Assembly: GCF_026151205.1 (NCBI RefSeq)
Contig: NW_026971985.1
Coordinates: forward strand, 1-10,511
Length of the DNA: 10,511 nt
Direction: 5' to 3'
DNA from: Bolinopsis microptera
Lineage: Eukaryota > Ctenophora > Tentaculata > Lobata > Bolinopsidae
Part shown: piece by piece, positions 1 to 6,772 of the stretch
Numbering within the stretch: the first letter of the stretch is position 1
Layout of the letters: each line of letters begins with the position of its first letter
Notes under the pieces: model-generated
Told to the model about the DNA's origin: nothing
Seen by the model: the letters and a program-made list of their open reading frames with translations, nothing else
The model's database searches: none
Made by a program: the position numbers and the translations under genes

Positions 1-2
1 TA

Positions 3-47
3 ACGCGCATTGTGATGCGCGTCTTTACAAATTGATGACGATTTGTA
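3..47. repeat. Two adjacent short hairpins at the start of the duplicated unit
   Basis: ACGCGCAT (3-10) pairs with ATGCGCGT (15-22) across a TGTG loop. TACAAAT (26-32) then pairs with ATTTGTA (41-47) across an 8-nt loop. Both stems are perfect. The same pair occurs at 2463-2507 in the second copy. The string TCTTTACAAAT also occurs twice here (22-32 and 51-61). The function is unknown; they may be subterminal structures of an unrecognised element. Confidence 0.6.
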
Positions 48-233
48 CTTTCTTTACAAATGCGAAGCAAGAATGCTAGTTCGCGCGGCGCGTCGAAGCG
101 GCGAAGTCCTCCAACTATAAAATATTCGAAGGCTAGATTAAATATAATTGTCGGCCACATCCCTCGGATCGGGCGGTATGAGATATCCCGGTTTGTATTC
201 TATTTCATCGAGATGGGTGGTATAGTAAAAGTT

Positions 234-324
234 AACGGGTGATACTCGTAAAATATCTGTTTCATATATTAGGACCGTCGACGAGTCCAACTCGGCGCGC
301 GTCCTGGTAGGTTGTAAACCTACA
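234..324 (+). mobile_element. Element A, copy A1: about 91-bp structured interspersed element
   Basis: The element begins AACGGGTGATACTCG and ends GGTTGTAAACCTACA. It is flanked by a perfect 12-bp direct repeat, ATAGTAAAAGTT, at 222-233 and 325-336. One or two bases at each edge are ambiguous because element and flank share them. It has no reading frame and no poly-A tail. Visible structure: a 3' hairpin GTAGGTT/AACCTAC (307-313 with 317-323, loop GTA); an internal stem AGGAC/GTCCT (271-275 with 301-305) enclosing a smaller hairpin CGAGT/ACTCG (282-286 with 290-294); and the distant pair ACTCGT/ACGAGT. I do not recognise the family. A flank duplication of about 9-12 bp could suit a tailless SINE-like retroposon or a Mutator-like MITE with weak termini. 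Confidence 0.75.
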
Positions 325-466
325 ATAGTAAAAGTTATTGTCGTTGACATGAAGTTGAACCACCGAAGATAAGATAAGATAAAACTCAAGCTAGTTGCAG
401 TTGTACTTCAGGTATTATAATATTTCTCTGGTAGAGCACTGAGCAGTTGAGATCGTTCATTACCCG

Positions 467-491
467 GTACTAGTAGTAGTACTACTAGTAC
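467..491. repeat. Near-perfect palindrome
   Basis: GTACTAGTAGTA at 467-478 is the exact reverse complement of 480-491, leaving a single central base. It is repeated at 2927-2951 as part of the segmental duplication. The arms are built from TAG/TAC triplets. It could form a cruciform, but nothing links it to a known site. Confidence 0.7.
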
Positions 492-667
492 TACGAGTTG
501 CATAGCACATAGACATTAGACAACTGCAGCTGTTAGATCATGTAAGACTAAGCAAGAAATCTAAAAGATGTGGAAGTATAAATAGTAACTCCAAGATATA
601 GATACCAAATCAAGAAGTGAACGAGGAAGCCGAAGATCAAGAAAGTGATTATGTTACCTGGCTCGTT

Positions 668-796
668 AATGGGTGATACTCATGTTTAATTCATGTTTAA
701 TTCCTCGTAAAATATCTGCTCCAAATATTATCCAAGACCGTTGAAGAGTCCAACTCGGCGCGCGTCTTTGGTCTTGGTAGGTTATATAAACCTACA
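668..796 (+). mobile_element. Element A, copy A2: diverged 129-bp member
   Basis: This copy shares with A1 the start AATGGGTGATACT, the core GAGTCCAACTCGGCGCGCGTC and the end AAACCTACA. It is longer because of an 11-bp tandem duplication (CATGTTTAATT at 681-691 and 692-702) and a partial duplication GTCTTTG/GTCTTG near 764-777. The terminal hairpin stem GTAGGTT/AACCTAC is intact (777-783 with 789-795), but its loop changed from GTA to ATATA. The internal stem is CCAAGAC/GTCTTGG (732-738 with 771-777), where A1 has AGGAC/GTCCT, so one G-C pair became A-T on both sides. I find no clean target duplication, which fits an older insertion. Confidence 0.65.
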
Positions 797-822
797 ACTG
801 ACAACTGGCACGCTGCAATCCC

Positions 823-846
823 TATATATATATATATATATATATA
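823..846. repeat. (TA)12 microsatellite
   Basis: Twelve TA units follow CC and precede CTAG. The duplicate at 3283-3308 has thirteen units. This is the only length difference between the two duplicated segments. Confidence 0.9.
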
Positions 847-1011
847 CTAGCATTGCATGCATAGTGAGCATACTGTCATGTGCTTTTTTATTTCAAGCCT
901 CCTGAATAATGGAGCAGGCGATAGACTAGCTTAAGTTAGGTAAGTGATCATGGCCATGCCATAATGTGATGATTAGAATATTTAAATTTCATATAACTTA
1001 TTTTTCATTGT

Positions 1012-1538
1012 ATGGGTATTTTTTGTGAAACTTGAATTCGAGATAGCAGTTGACCAACAAACTAGGACCAGTAACCGAACTTTTGAGGGGGTCCTGGACC
1101 CCAACCGCCAAACGGTGCCCGCAGGGCAGCCACGCCCATATTTGGTCCAAATTAGGCCCAATTTAGCCAAATACCCTGAACATGCCCAAAACCCAGATTT
1201 TAGGTGCTCTACTTGTAGCTAGTGGTCCCTTGAACTCGTATATGAATTTTAATCAAGATTGGACAAAAAATGACTGAGTTATGAGCCAAAAACCATATGC
1301 CCATATTTGGGCATGCGCACCAAATTTGGTAGATTTCGTCCCATAAATCTGGGTTTTGGGCATGTTAAGGGTATTTGGCTAAATTGGGCCTGATTTGGAC
1401 CAAATATGGGCGTGGCTGCCCCGCGGGCACCGTTTGGCGGTTGGGGTCCGAGACCCCCTCAAAATTTCGATCACCGGTCCTAGTTTGTAATTGTTGGTCA
1501 ACTGCTATCTCGAAACCAAGTTTCACAAAAACCAGGGT
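1012..1538. mobile_element. Short foldback (long-TIR) element, internally deleted form
   Basis: Left arm about 1012-1200 and right arm about 1349-1538 are inverted copies: the left runs through GAGATAGCAGTTGACC and GGGGGTCCTGGACCCC, and the right shows the reverse complement of both with scattered substitutions and a 3-bp insertion. The spacer of about 150 bp matches the outer interior of the longer element at 3474. The junction at 1348/1349 lies at CCATAAA, a 7-mer present on both sides of the segment missing relative to the long element. The last few bases of the right end are diverged, so that edge is approximate. There is no transposase; small open frames through the arms are by-products of the inverted repeat. 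It resembles a foldback or MITE-type element; no target duplication was found. Confidence 0.75.
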
Positions 1539-1541
1539 AAA

Positions 1542-1565
1542 CCCCCCCCCCCCCCCCCCCCCCCC
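1542..1565. repeat. Poly-C run, 24 bases
   Basis: An uninterrupted run of 24 C lies three bases beyond the right end of the short foldback. A 27-C run occupies the same place next to the long foldback. Runs like this are prone to slippage and assembly error, so the length is uncertain. Confidence 0.9.
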
Positions 1566-2379
1566 TGCAGGTAAAAACTTTATTATTGACCTAACTATAA
1601 GTATAAAAATCCAGTTTGTATTGGAGTAGATCTAGATCTCAAGTTTAAAATTTAATTAATATATAGATGTAAAAGAAATGAGAAGGTTTAAAGATTGAGT
1701 AAAGATCTAAATGCAATAATCTTACATAAAGATTTAAAAGTACAGAAAATAGCAATATCAAGTTGAACAAGTAGGATAATGAATAAGTTCAGCATATTGT
1801 GTTGAGTCCTACTAAACTGAATTTAACTTTGGTTACGCACGCCTAAGTAGTTGTTCTAATCCGGTGAATATTTAATAAAGCCCGTTATCTAATCTGGTTC
1901 CAGTATGTGGAAATTACCTGGCTATAATACAAGGATATAACTTGTGAACTCGGCTAGTAATAGTATATATGAAACATTTGTCATGGAGTTGTAGAGGGAG
2001 TTATGTGCCTCGCCGGGCTAAAGTAGTGGATGACCTTGCTGTACGGCAAGTTAAACAAGGATCTGAAACTACTAGGTTCCGTACAGACTCAACTCTGCAC
2101 CCGTGTCAATATGTTCATTATATGCAAGCCTCTTGATTTATAAGTATAATATTCCGCGACGAATACAGATTCGGATTTACAGGCTGAGCGCCGCCCAGTA
2201 ATTTAGCAATTGATAAGGACGGCCACGGTCATTGCATTCGAAGATTAAATTAAATTTTAAACATATTAATTTGTTTGATATTAAAAATTGCCGTTGCACC
2301 AGCATCTTCTGCAGAAAAGACAATTTTAAAAATTTCTTTGGAGCACAATTTTCTCAAATGGTAATGGACTATAAAATTT
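1566..2379. other. Unassigned AT-rich spacer
   Basis: I see no gene, recognisable element or RNA here. The only local structure noted is an 8-bp inverted repeat, CTGTACGG at 2039-2046 with CCGTACAG at 2079-2086 (32-nt loop). The sequence lies between the two copies of the segmental duplication and matches neither. Confidence 0.6.
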
Positions 2380-2446
2380 GATTGACGATGTCAATCCGTC
2401 GAGATCGTTGCTCTGCGAAGCAGAGCAACGATCGTCGACGGATTGA
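2380..2446. repeat. Overlapping alternative hairpins with a GAA-loop stem
   Basis: A long hairpin runs 2391-2446: a 26-nt left arm (2391-2416) and a 27-nt right arm (2420-2446) pair with a single bulged base around a GAA triloop. Its tip is GCGAAGC (2415-2421), a heptamer known in DNA biophysics as an unusually stable mini-hairpin. A second hairpin, GATTGAC/GTCAATC (2380-2386 with 2390-2396, loop GAT), uses the same bases as the foot of the long one, so the two folds exclude each other at that point. It lies 14 bp before the second duplication copy. Confidence 0.75.
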
Positions 2447-2693
2447 GATAAATACTCTCATAACGCGCATTGTGATGCGCGTCTTTACAAATTGATGACG
2501 ATTTGTACTTTCTTTACAAATGCGAAGCAAGAATGCTAGTTCGCGCGGCGCGTCGAAGCGGCGAAGTCCTCCAACTATAAAATATTCGAAGGCTAGATTA
2601 AATATAATTGTCGGCCACATCCCTCGGATCGGGCGGTATGAGATATCCCGGTTTGTATTCTATTTCATCGAGATGGGTGGTATAGTAAAAGTT

Positions 2694-2784
2694 AACGGGT
2701 GATACTCGTAAAATATCTGTTTCATATATTAGGACCGTCGACGAGTCCAACTCGGCGCGCGTCCTGGTAGGTTGTAAACCTACA
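2694..2784 (+). mobile_element. Element A, copy A1 duplicate
   Basis: Identical to 234-324, including the flanking ATAGTAAAAGTT repeats (2682-2693 and 2785-2796). It arose by segmental duplication, not by separate insertion. Confidence 0.75.
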
Positions 2785-3127
2785 ATAGTAAAAGTTATTG
2801 TCGTTGACATGAAGTTGAACCACCGAAGATAAGATAAGATAAAACTCAAGCTAGTTGCAGTTGTACTTCAGGTATTATAATATTTCTCTGGTAGAGCACT
2901 GAGCAGTTGAGATCGTTCATTACCCGGTACTAGTAGTAGTACTACTAGTACTACGAGTTGCATAGCACATAGACATTAGACAACTGCAGCTGTCAGATCA
3001 TGTAAGACTAAGCAAGAAATCTAAAAGATGTGGAAGTATAAATAGTAACTCCAAGATATAGATACCAAATCAAGAAGTGAACGAGGAAGCCGAAGATCAA
3101 GAAAGTGATTATGTTACCTGGCTCGTT

Positions 3128-3256
3128 AATGGGTGATACTCATGTTTAATTCATGTTTAATTCCTCGTAAAATATCTGCTCCAAATATTATCCAAGACCG
3201 TTGAAGAGTCCAACTCGGCGCGCGTCTTTGGTCTTGGTAGGTTATATAAACCTACA
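3128..3256 (+). mobile_element. Element A, copy A2 duplicate
   Basis: Identical to 668-796, with the same 11-bp internal tandem repeat. It was copied along with the segmental duplication. Confidence 0.65.
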
Positions 3257-3282
3257 ACTGACAACTGGCACGCTGCAATCCC

Positions 3283-3308
3283 TATATATATATATATATA
3301 TATATATA
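3283..3308. repeat. (TA)13 microsatellite
   Basis: The duplicate of 823-846, one TA unit longer. Confidence 0.9.
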
Positions 3309-3473
3309 CTAGCATTGCATGCATAGTGAGCATACTGTCATGTGCTTTTTTATTTCAAGCCTCCTGAATAATGGAGCAGGCGATAGACTAGCTTAAGTTA
3401 GGTAAGTGATCATGGCCATGCCATAATGTGATGATTAGAATATTTAAATTTCATATAACTTATTTTTCATTGT

Positions 3474-4632
3474 ATGGGTATTTTTTGTGAAACTTGAATT
3501 CGAGATAGCAGTTGACCAACAAACTAGGACCAGTAACCGAACTTTTGAGGGGGTCCTGGACCCCAACCGCCAAACGGTGCCCGCAGGGCAGCCACGCCCA
3601 TATTTGGTCCAAATTAGGCCCAATTTAGCCAAATACCCTGAACATGCCCAAAACCCAGATTTTAGGTGCTCTACTTGTAGCTAGTGGTCCCTTGAACTCG
3701 TATATGAATTTTAATCAAGATTGGACAAAAAATGACTGAGTTATGAGCCAAAAACCATATGCCCATATTTGGGCATGCGCACCAAATTTGGTAGATTTCG
3801 TCCCATAAATTGGTCAAATATCAATATTTTAGATGAGACTAACTTTATATGGAAGGTAGGCCTAAACTACATATTCTCTGTAAGTTATAACTTTATATCT
3901 GTTTAAATGTGGACACTAAGGCGAAAATACCCCAAAAAATGAACAAAATTGCCCGTATCTTCGTTCGCGATATTCGCGGAATTGATTTCTATTCATCAAA
4001 TCGGCTTCCTAGAATAAGGTCGAAATGCGATTTAGAGTCAATTCCGAAAATTTCATGCAAAAATTTTGAAAACTGATTGAGTTATTTCCAAATTAATGAA
4101 ATCAATTCCGCGAATATCGCGAACGAAGGTACAGGCAATTTTGTTCATTATTTGGGGTAATTTCGCCTTAATATCCACATTTAAACAAACAGATATAAAG
4201 CTATAACTTACAGAGAATATGTAGTTTAGGCCTACCTTCCATATAAAGTTAGTCTCATCCAAAAACATTGATATTTGACCAATTTATGGGACGAAATGTA
4301 CCAAATTTGGTGCGTATGCCTAAATATGGGCATATGGTTTTTGGCTCATAACTCAGTCATTTTTTGTCCAATCTTGATGAAATTTCATATACGAGCTCAG
4401 GAGACCACTAGCTACAACTACAAGTAGCTAAGAAGAGCACCATAAACCTGGGTTTTGGGCATGTTCAGGGTATTTGGCTAAATTGGGCCTAATTTGGACC
4501 AAATATGGGCGTGGCTGCCCCGCGGGCACCGTTTGGCGGTTGGAATCCGGGACCCCCTCAAAAGTTCGGTTACTGGTCCTAGTTTGTTGGTCAACTGCTA
4601 TCTCGAATTCAAGTTTCACAAAAAATACCCAT
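3474..4632. mobile_element. Long foldback element: 1.16-kb imperfect palindrome
   Basis: The element starts ATGGGTATTTTTTGTG and ends with the reverse complement, CACAAAAAATACCCAT. The arms, about 3474-3989 and 4098-4632, pair along nearly their whole length with scattered mismatches and one sizeable gap: the right arm has about 17 extra bases near 4415-4435. A central loop of about 108 bp (3990-4097) is not clearly paired. No open frame looks like a transposase; the short frames follow the arms. This is the form expected of a non-autonomous foldback or long-TIR MITE. A target duplication is not evident, partly because the right end abuts a poly-C run. The outer left part (3474-3810) belongs to the segmental duplication; the rest does not. 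Confidence 0.8.
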
Positions 4633-4633
4633 G

Positions 4634-4660
4634 CCCCCCCCCCCCCCCCCCCCCCCCCCC
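4634..4660. repeat. Poly-C run, 27 bases
   Basis: 27 consecutive C begin one base after the right end of the long foldback, followed by GG and six more C. No matching G run lies at the left end, so the feature is one-sided. Confidence 0.9.
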
Positions 4661-5091
4661 GGCCCCCCTTAAATATTAATAAGGTCCGATAAAATAGTTC
4701 CTTGAGGATTCATGATTTGCTTTTACATTTTATCAAGCCAATCAAGTCCTGTCGCAATGATTTAATTTTCAATTTTAAGCCCGTGTATAACTATAAGTGA
4801 TGTATTTTGTTGCTCAGATCTCTTACCTTGTACCTGTCAGTTTGCAGTTGCAGGCACGCCATCAGCCATGCAATGACGCCAATATCAATGCACTGCATGT
4901 GGCACTCTTTTTGAGCTTCCCATGATCTGAGACACCAAAAACCGTTGTACGTACCATTGCATCCGATCCTTCTTCACGGTTAAACTGTAAGGAATTCGGT
5001 AGGCCGGCCAATATAATTAGAACGTGTTTTTGTACTGATACCACATCCAGGGGTAAAGTCAGTGCCAATCCAGGTCCGCTCGTACTACTCT
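4661..5091. other. Unassigned spacer
   Basis: I see no gene or clear element. One minus-strand open frame of 68 codons (4862-5068) has no recognisable motif and I do not call it. Confidence 0.5.
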
Positions 5092-5339
5092 GCTAGCCAT
5101 AGTTGGTCATGCAGTACGCACTGTATAAACTTTTAAAAGGTGCCAAACTGTACGAATTTTTAAAAGCTGTCGAGGAATTTTCACCGAATTTTAGGAAGCA
5201 AATTTATTGTTTGATCACTTGATCAGACTCAGTCCGAAAAATTTGTGATTTTTGGCCGCGGGGAGGTATAGTATATCAAAACACAAAACTTAAATCCCTC
5301 ATATTTCAAATTATAAGATTTTTGGAATTAGTTACTGTT

Positions 5340-5576
5340 AACGGGTGATACTCGTAAAATATCTGTTGATCCATATATTGGAACCGTCGACGAGTTCAAC
5401 TTTGACCATTGTAAATCATGGTCTGGCCCGTCGCGCGCTACTTCGTAGCACTTGCCGTCGGGCCAGTAACATTTCGAGAAGAAAGCGGCGCGCTACTTCG
5501 AAGAAATTTAGACGAGTACAGATTAACATCCGTCAAGTTCAACTCGGCGCGCGTCCTGGCAGGTTGTAAACCTACA
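5340..5576 (+). mobile_element. Element A, copy A3, interrupted by a MITE
   Basis: Left part AACGGGTGATACTCGTAAAA to GACGAGTTCAACT (5340-5401) and right part AACTCGGCGCGCGTCC to AACCTACA (5541-5576) are the two halves of element A, separated by an insertion at 5402-5536. Removing the insertion and one copy of its target duplication leaves 94 bp, close to A1. The terminal hairpin has one mismatch (GCAGGTT with AACCTAC). GGAATTAG occurs on both sides (5324-5331 and 5584-5591) but not flush with the element ends, so I do not call it a target duplication. Confidence 0.7.
5402..5536. mobile_element. 135-bp MITE-like insertion with 8-bp target duplication
   Basis: GTTCAACT flanks the segment directly on both sides (5394-5401 and 5537-5544). 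The ends are imperfect inverted repeats: TTGACCATTGTAAATC on the left against TTGACGGATGTTAATC read inward from the right, 12 of 16 matching. Inside, CTGGCCCG/CGGGCCAG (5423-5430 with 5459-5466) encloses GCTAC/GTAGC around a TTC loop (5437-5449). GCGCGCTACTTCG occurs twice (5433-5445 and 5488-5500). An 8-bp duplication is typical of hAT elements and some others; the TTGAC terminus does not settle the superfamily. It has no coding capacity. Confidence 0.65.
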
Positions 5577-5649
5577 AGTACAAGGAATTAGCTTTTCGAA
5601 AATTTATGAGGCGAATTTTTCCCGAACTAATCCCGAACTGAAAAAAGGT

Positions 5650-5740
5650 TGTAGGTTTACAACCTACCAGGACGCGCGCCGAGTTGGACTCGTCGACGGT
5701 CCAATATATGGAACAGATATTTTACGAGTATCACCCGTTA
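5650..5740 (-). mobile_element. Element A, copy A4, inverted
   Basis: This is a near-complete reverse-strand copy of A1, with one deleted base and a few substitutions. Plus-strand ends are TGTAGGTTTACAACC and CGAGTATCACCCGTTA. It is flanked by AAAAAAGGT at 5641-5649 and 5741-5749, a 9-bp direct repeat consistent with a target duplication, though the A-run makes the exact edge ambiguous. It lies about 70 bp from A3 in the opposite orientation, so the two could fold on each other. The CGAGT/ACTCG hairpin and 3' terminal hairpin are intact. Confidence 0.75.
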
Positions 5741-5806
5741 AAAAAAGGTGCCGAACTGTACGAATTTTTTACGCTTTTGTACGAACTGACCAACTATGCT
5801 GCTAGC

Positions 5807-6650
5807 TTCGTATCCAAATTGCACAAAGGCTATCATGGCTTCCAATTCCCATCATCTGAAAGGAGTTTCTGACTGGTGAGTCTGCATTGTGCATGCAAGC
5901 TTGTTATCCCAATCAAATGCTTATGTGATTCTTGATACATGTTTCGTATCCCAATATCAGAGATAATATATATAATTTTAATTAATTTTATATAATAATT
6001 TTCCGCCTTCGGCGGCGCGCGCTTCGCGCGCGAAAAGTGGCATGCAACGTATGTCAATGTGATTCAATAGCTTGCAGCTACAGTTATATCTTTACATGAT
6101 CTGAGTAGCACCATTGTATGCCATGGGATCATGAAATAACACGAAAATCGGTCTTCATTAATACCACATGATCTGTTCATGACATACAGCACACAGGGTG
6201 TCGTAATTATTGGCGTGTAGACAATTTTGCGTGAAATTTAAGCTTACCCAAGCTTTTAGAAACGATCATAATACTTGACTTCTGAGGGTCAGCTTCCTAT
6301 GCAGTCTTGATCGAATTCGAGAGATAATCCTTTAAACTACAGTTCAGCCTAAAAACAAAGTCCGAAAGAAGTTGAATTTCGTCGATAATCACGACGAAAG
6401 AGAAAAAATAAAATGTGGATTATTGGACTTGAATGTTGAAGCCTTCGGCTGCTTCCCCTAAATTCCGAGATGTGTCCGCCCGACCATATTTTATTGCGTT
6501 AGTTAGAGAAAAAAAGCTTTTATAAAAGCTACAGTTTTTTTACATGTTTCGCTATCGCCTGAAGAGCTGTGCACTTTAGACTTAGTCTAAAGAATAATTT
6601 CAGAAAAAATTCACCGGAAAAAAATTACACGTAAATCCCTTACTCCTTCA
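5807..6650. other. Unassigned spacer left of the retrotransposon
   Basis: No gene is supported; short open frames here lack motifs. Local structures: two back-to-back hairpins at 6003-6032, a TTC-loop hairpin AGCC/GGCT at 6440-6450, and a perfect 16-bp palindrome AGCTTTTATAAAAGCT at 6515-6530. Confidence 0.5.
6003..6032. repeat. Double hairpin with TTC triloops
   Basis: CCGCC TTC GGCGG (6003-6015) is followed immediately by CGCGCGC TTC GCGCGCG (6016-6032). Both stems are perfect and both loops are TTC. The surroundings are very AT-rich, so this 30-bp GC island stands out. It resembles in form the double-hairpin elements described in some organelle genomes, but here the setting appears nuclear. 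Confidence 0.7.
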
Positions 6651-6664
6651 TAAAACTGGAATGC
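6651..6664. repeat. Target-site duplication, left copy
   Basis: TAAAACTGGAATGC here is identical to 9737-9750. It directly abuts the 9-base poly-T run, that is, the poly-A end of the minus-strand retrotransposon. The next bases outward differ on both sides, so the duplication is exactly 14 bp. Confidence 0.92.
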
Positions 6665-6673
6665 TTTTTTTTT
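6665..6673 (-). other. Poly-A tail of the retrotransposon (9 A on the minus strand)
   Basis: Nine T on the plus strand lie exactly between the left target duplication and the 3' UTR. Confidence 0.8.
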
Positions 6674-6751
6674 GGAAAACGAAATTAGATATATACAGAA
6701 TAGTATTACAGGTTATATATAATGAATATCATCATTGTCAAAAATAAAAAC

Positions 6752-6766
6752 CAGTCCATGGGACTG
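6752..6766 (-). other. 3' UTR hairpin just after the stop codon
   Basis: CAGTCC (6752-6757) pairs perfectly with GGACTG (6761-6766) around an ATG triloop, beginning six bases after the stop codon in the minus-strand transcript. RLE-type elements often carry structured 3' UTRs recognised by their own RT; a role here is inference. Confidence 0.45.
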
Positions 6767-6772
6767 AAAAAA

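Larger units (their letters stand above)
1..1348. repeat. Segmental duplication, copy 1 (left end may lie outside the window)
   Basis: This stretch is repeated at 2461-3810. Comparing the two line by line I find one substitution (T at 534, C at 2994) and one extra TA unit in the second copy's microsatellite, so identity is above 99.8 percent. The offset is 2460 before the TA run and 2462 after it. Identity stops abruptly after CCATAAAT at 1348, inside a foldback element. Because the window starts at the first matching base, the true left edge is unknown. The unit contains no convincing gene; its short open frames are identical in both copies because the DNA is, not because protein is conserved. 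It may be a recent real duplication or a duplicated haplotype in the assembly. Confidence 0.95.
2461..3810. repeat. Segmental duplication, copy 2
   Basis: This is the partner of 1-1348, in the same orientation and separated from it by about 1.1 kb of unrelated sequence (1349-2460). The right edge falls at 3810, where copy 1 jumps to the foldback's right arm while this copy continues into about 640 bp of further palindrome. The left edge in this copy directly follows a cluster of hairpins (2380-2446), but whether copy 1 also has that cluster cannot be seen. Confidence 0.95.
5092..5806. repeat. Inverted-repeat-bounded segment holding nested elements
   Basis: GCTAGC then CATAGTTGGTCA (5092-5109) is mirrored by TGACCAACTATG then GCTAGC (5787-5806), an 18-bp match interrupted by two extra bases on the right. 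A separate direct repeat, about AAGGTGCC(A/G)AACTGTACGAATTTTT, occurs at about 5137 and 5745. No clear target duplication flanks the pair. It may be a degraded non-autonomous DNA element into which two element A copies inserted, or coincidental inverted repeats. Confidence 0.4.

Noticed and set aside
234-324. Element A as a hammerhead, HDV-like or twister ribozyme, or as a tRNA-derived SINE
   Set aside because: The conserved hammerhead core (CTGATGA and GAAA) is absent, I could not fit the HDV or twister cores, and no A-box or B-box is visible. A new ribozyme fold cannot be excluded by eye.
60-389. Paired open frames of 60 and 83 codons in each copy of the segmental duplication
   Set aside because: Both frames lie on overlapping opposite strands and run through element A; near-perfect identity between copies reflects recent duplication, so it gives no evidence of coding selection.
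1025-1222. Short open frames over the foldback arms (1025-1222, 3487-3684, 4428-4619, 1375-1629, 4474-4692) with similar peptides
   Set aside because: They recur because the DNA is an inverted and duplicated repeat; both strands of the same arm are open, the poly-P or poly-G ends come from the C run, and no protein motif is present.
4862-6057. Open frames at 4862-5068, 5345-5569, 5684-5872 and 5833-6057 as small genes
   Set aside because: All are short and motif-free, and two run through element A and the MITE; none has supporting context.
4900-6140. Weak similarity around CATGATCTGAG at about 4920 and 6097, suggesting a second diverged repeat
   Set aside because: The match is short and interrupted; by eye I could not extend it into a convincing repeat.
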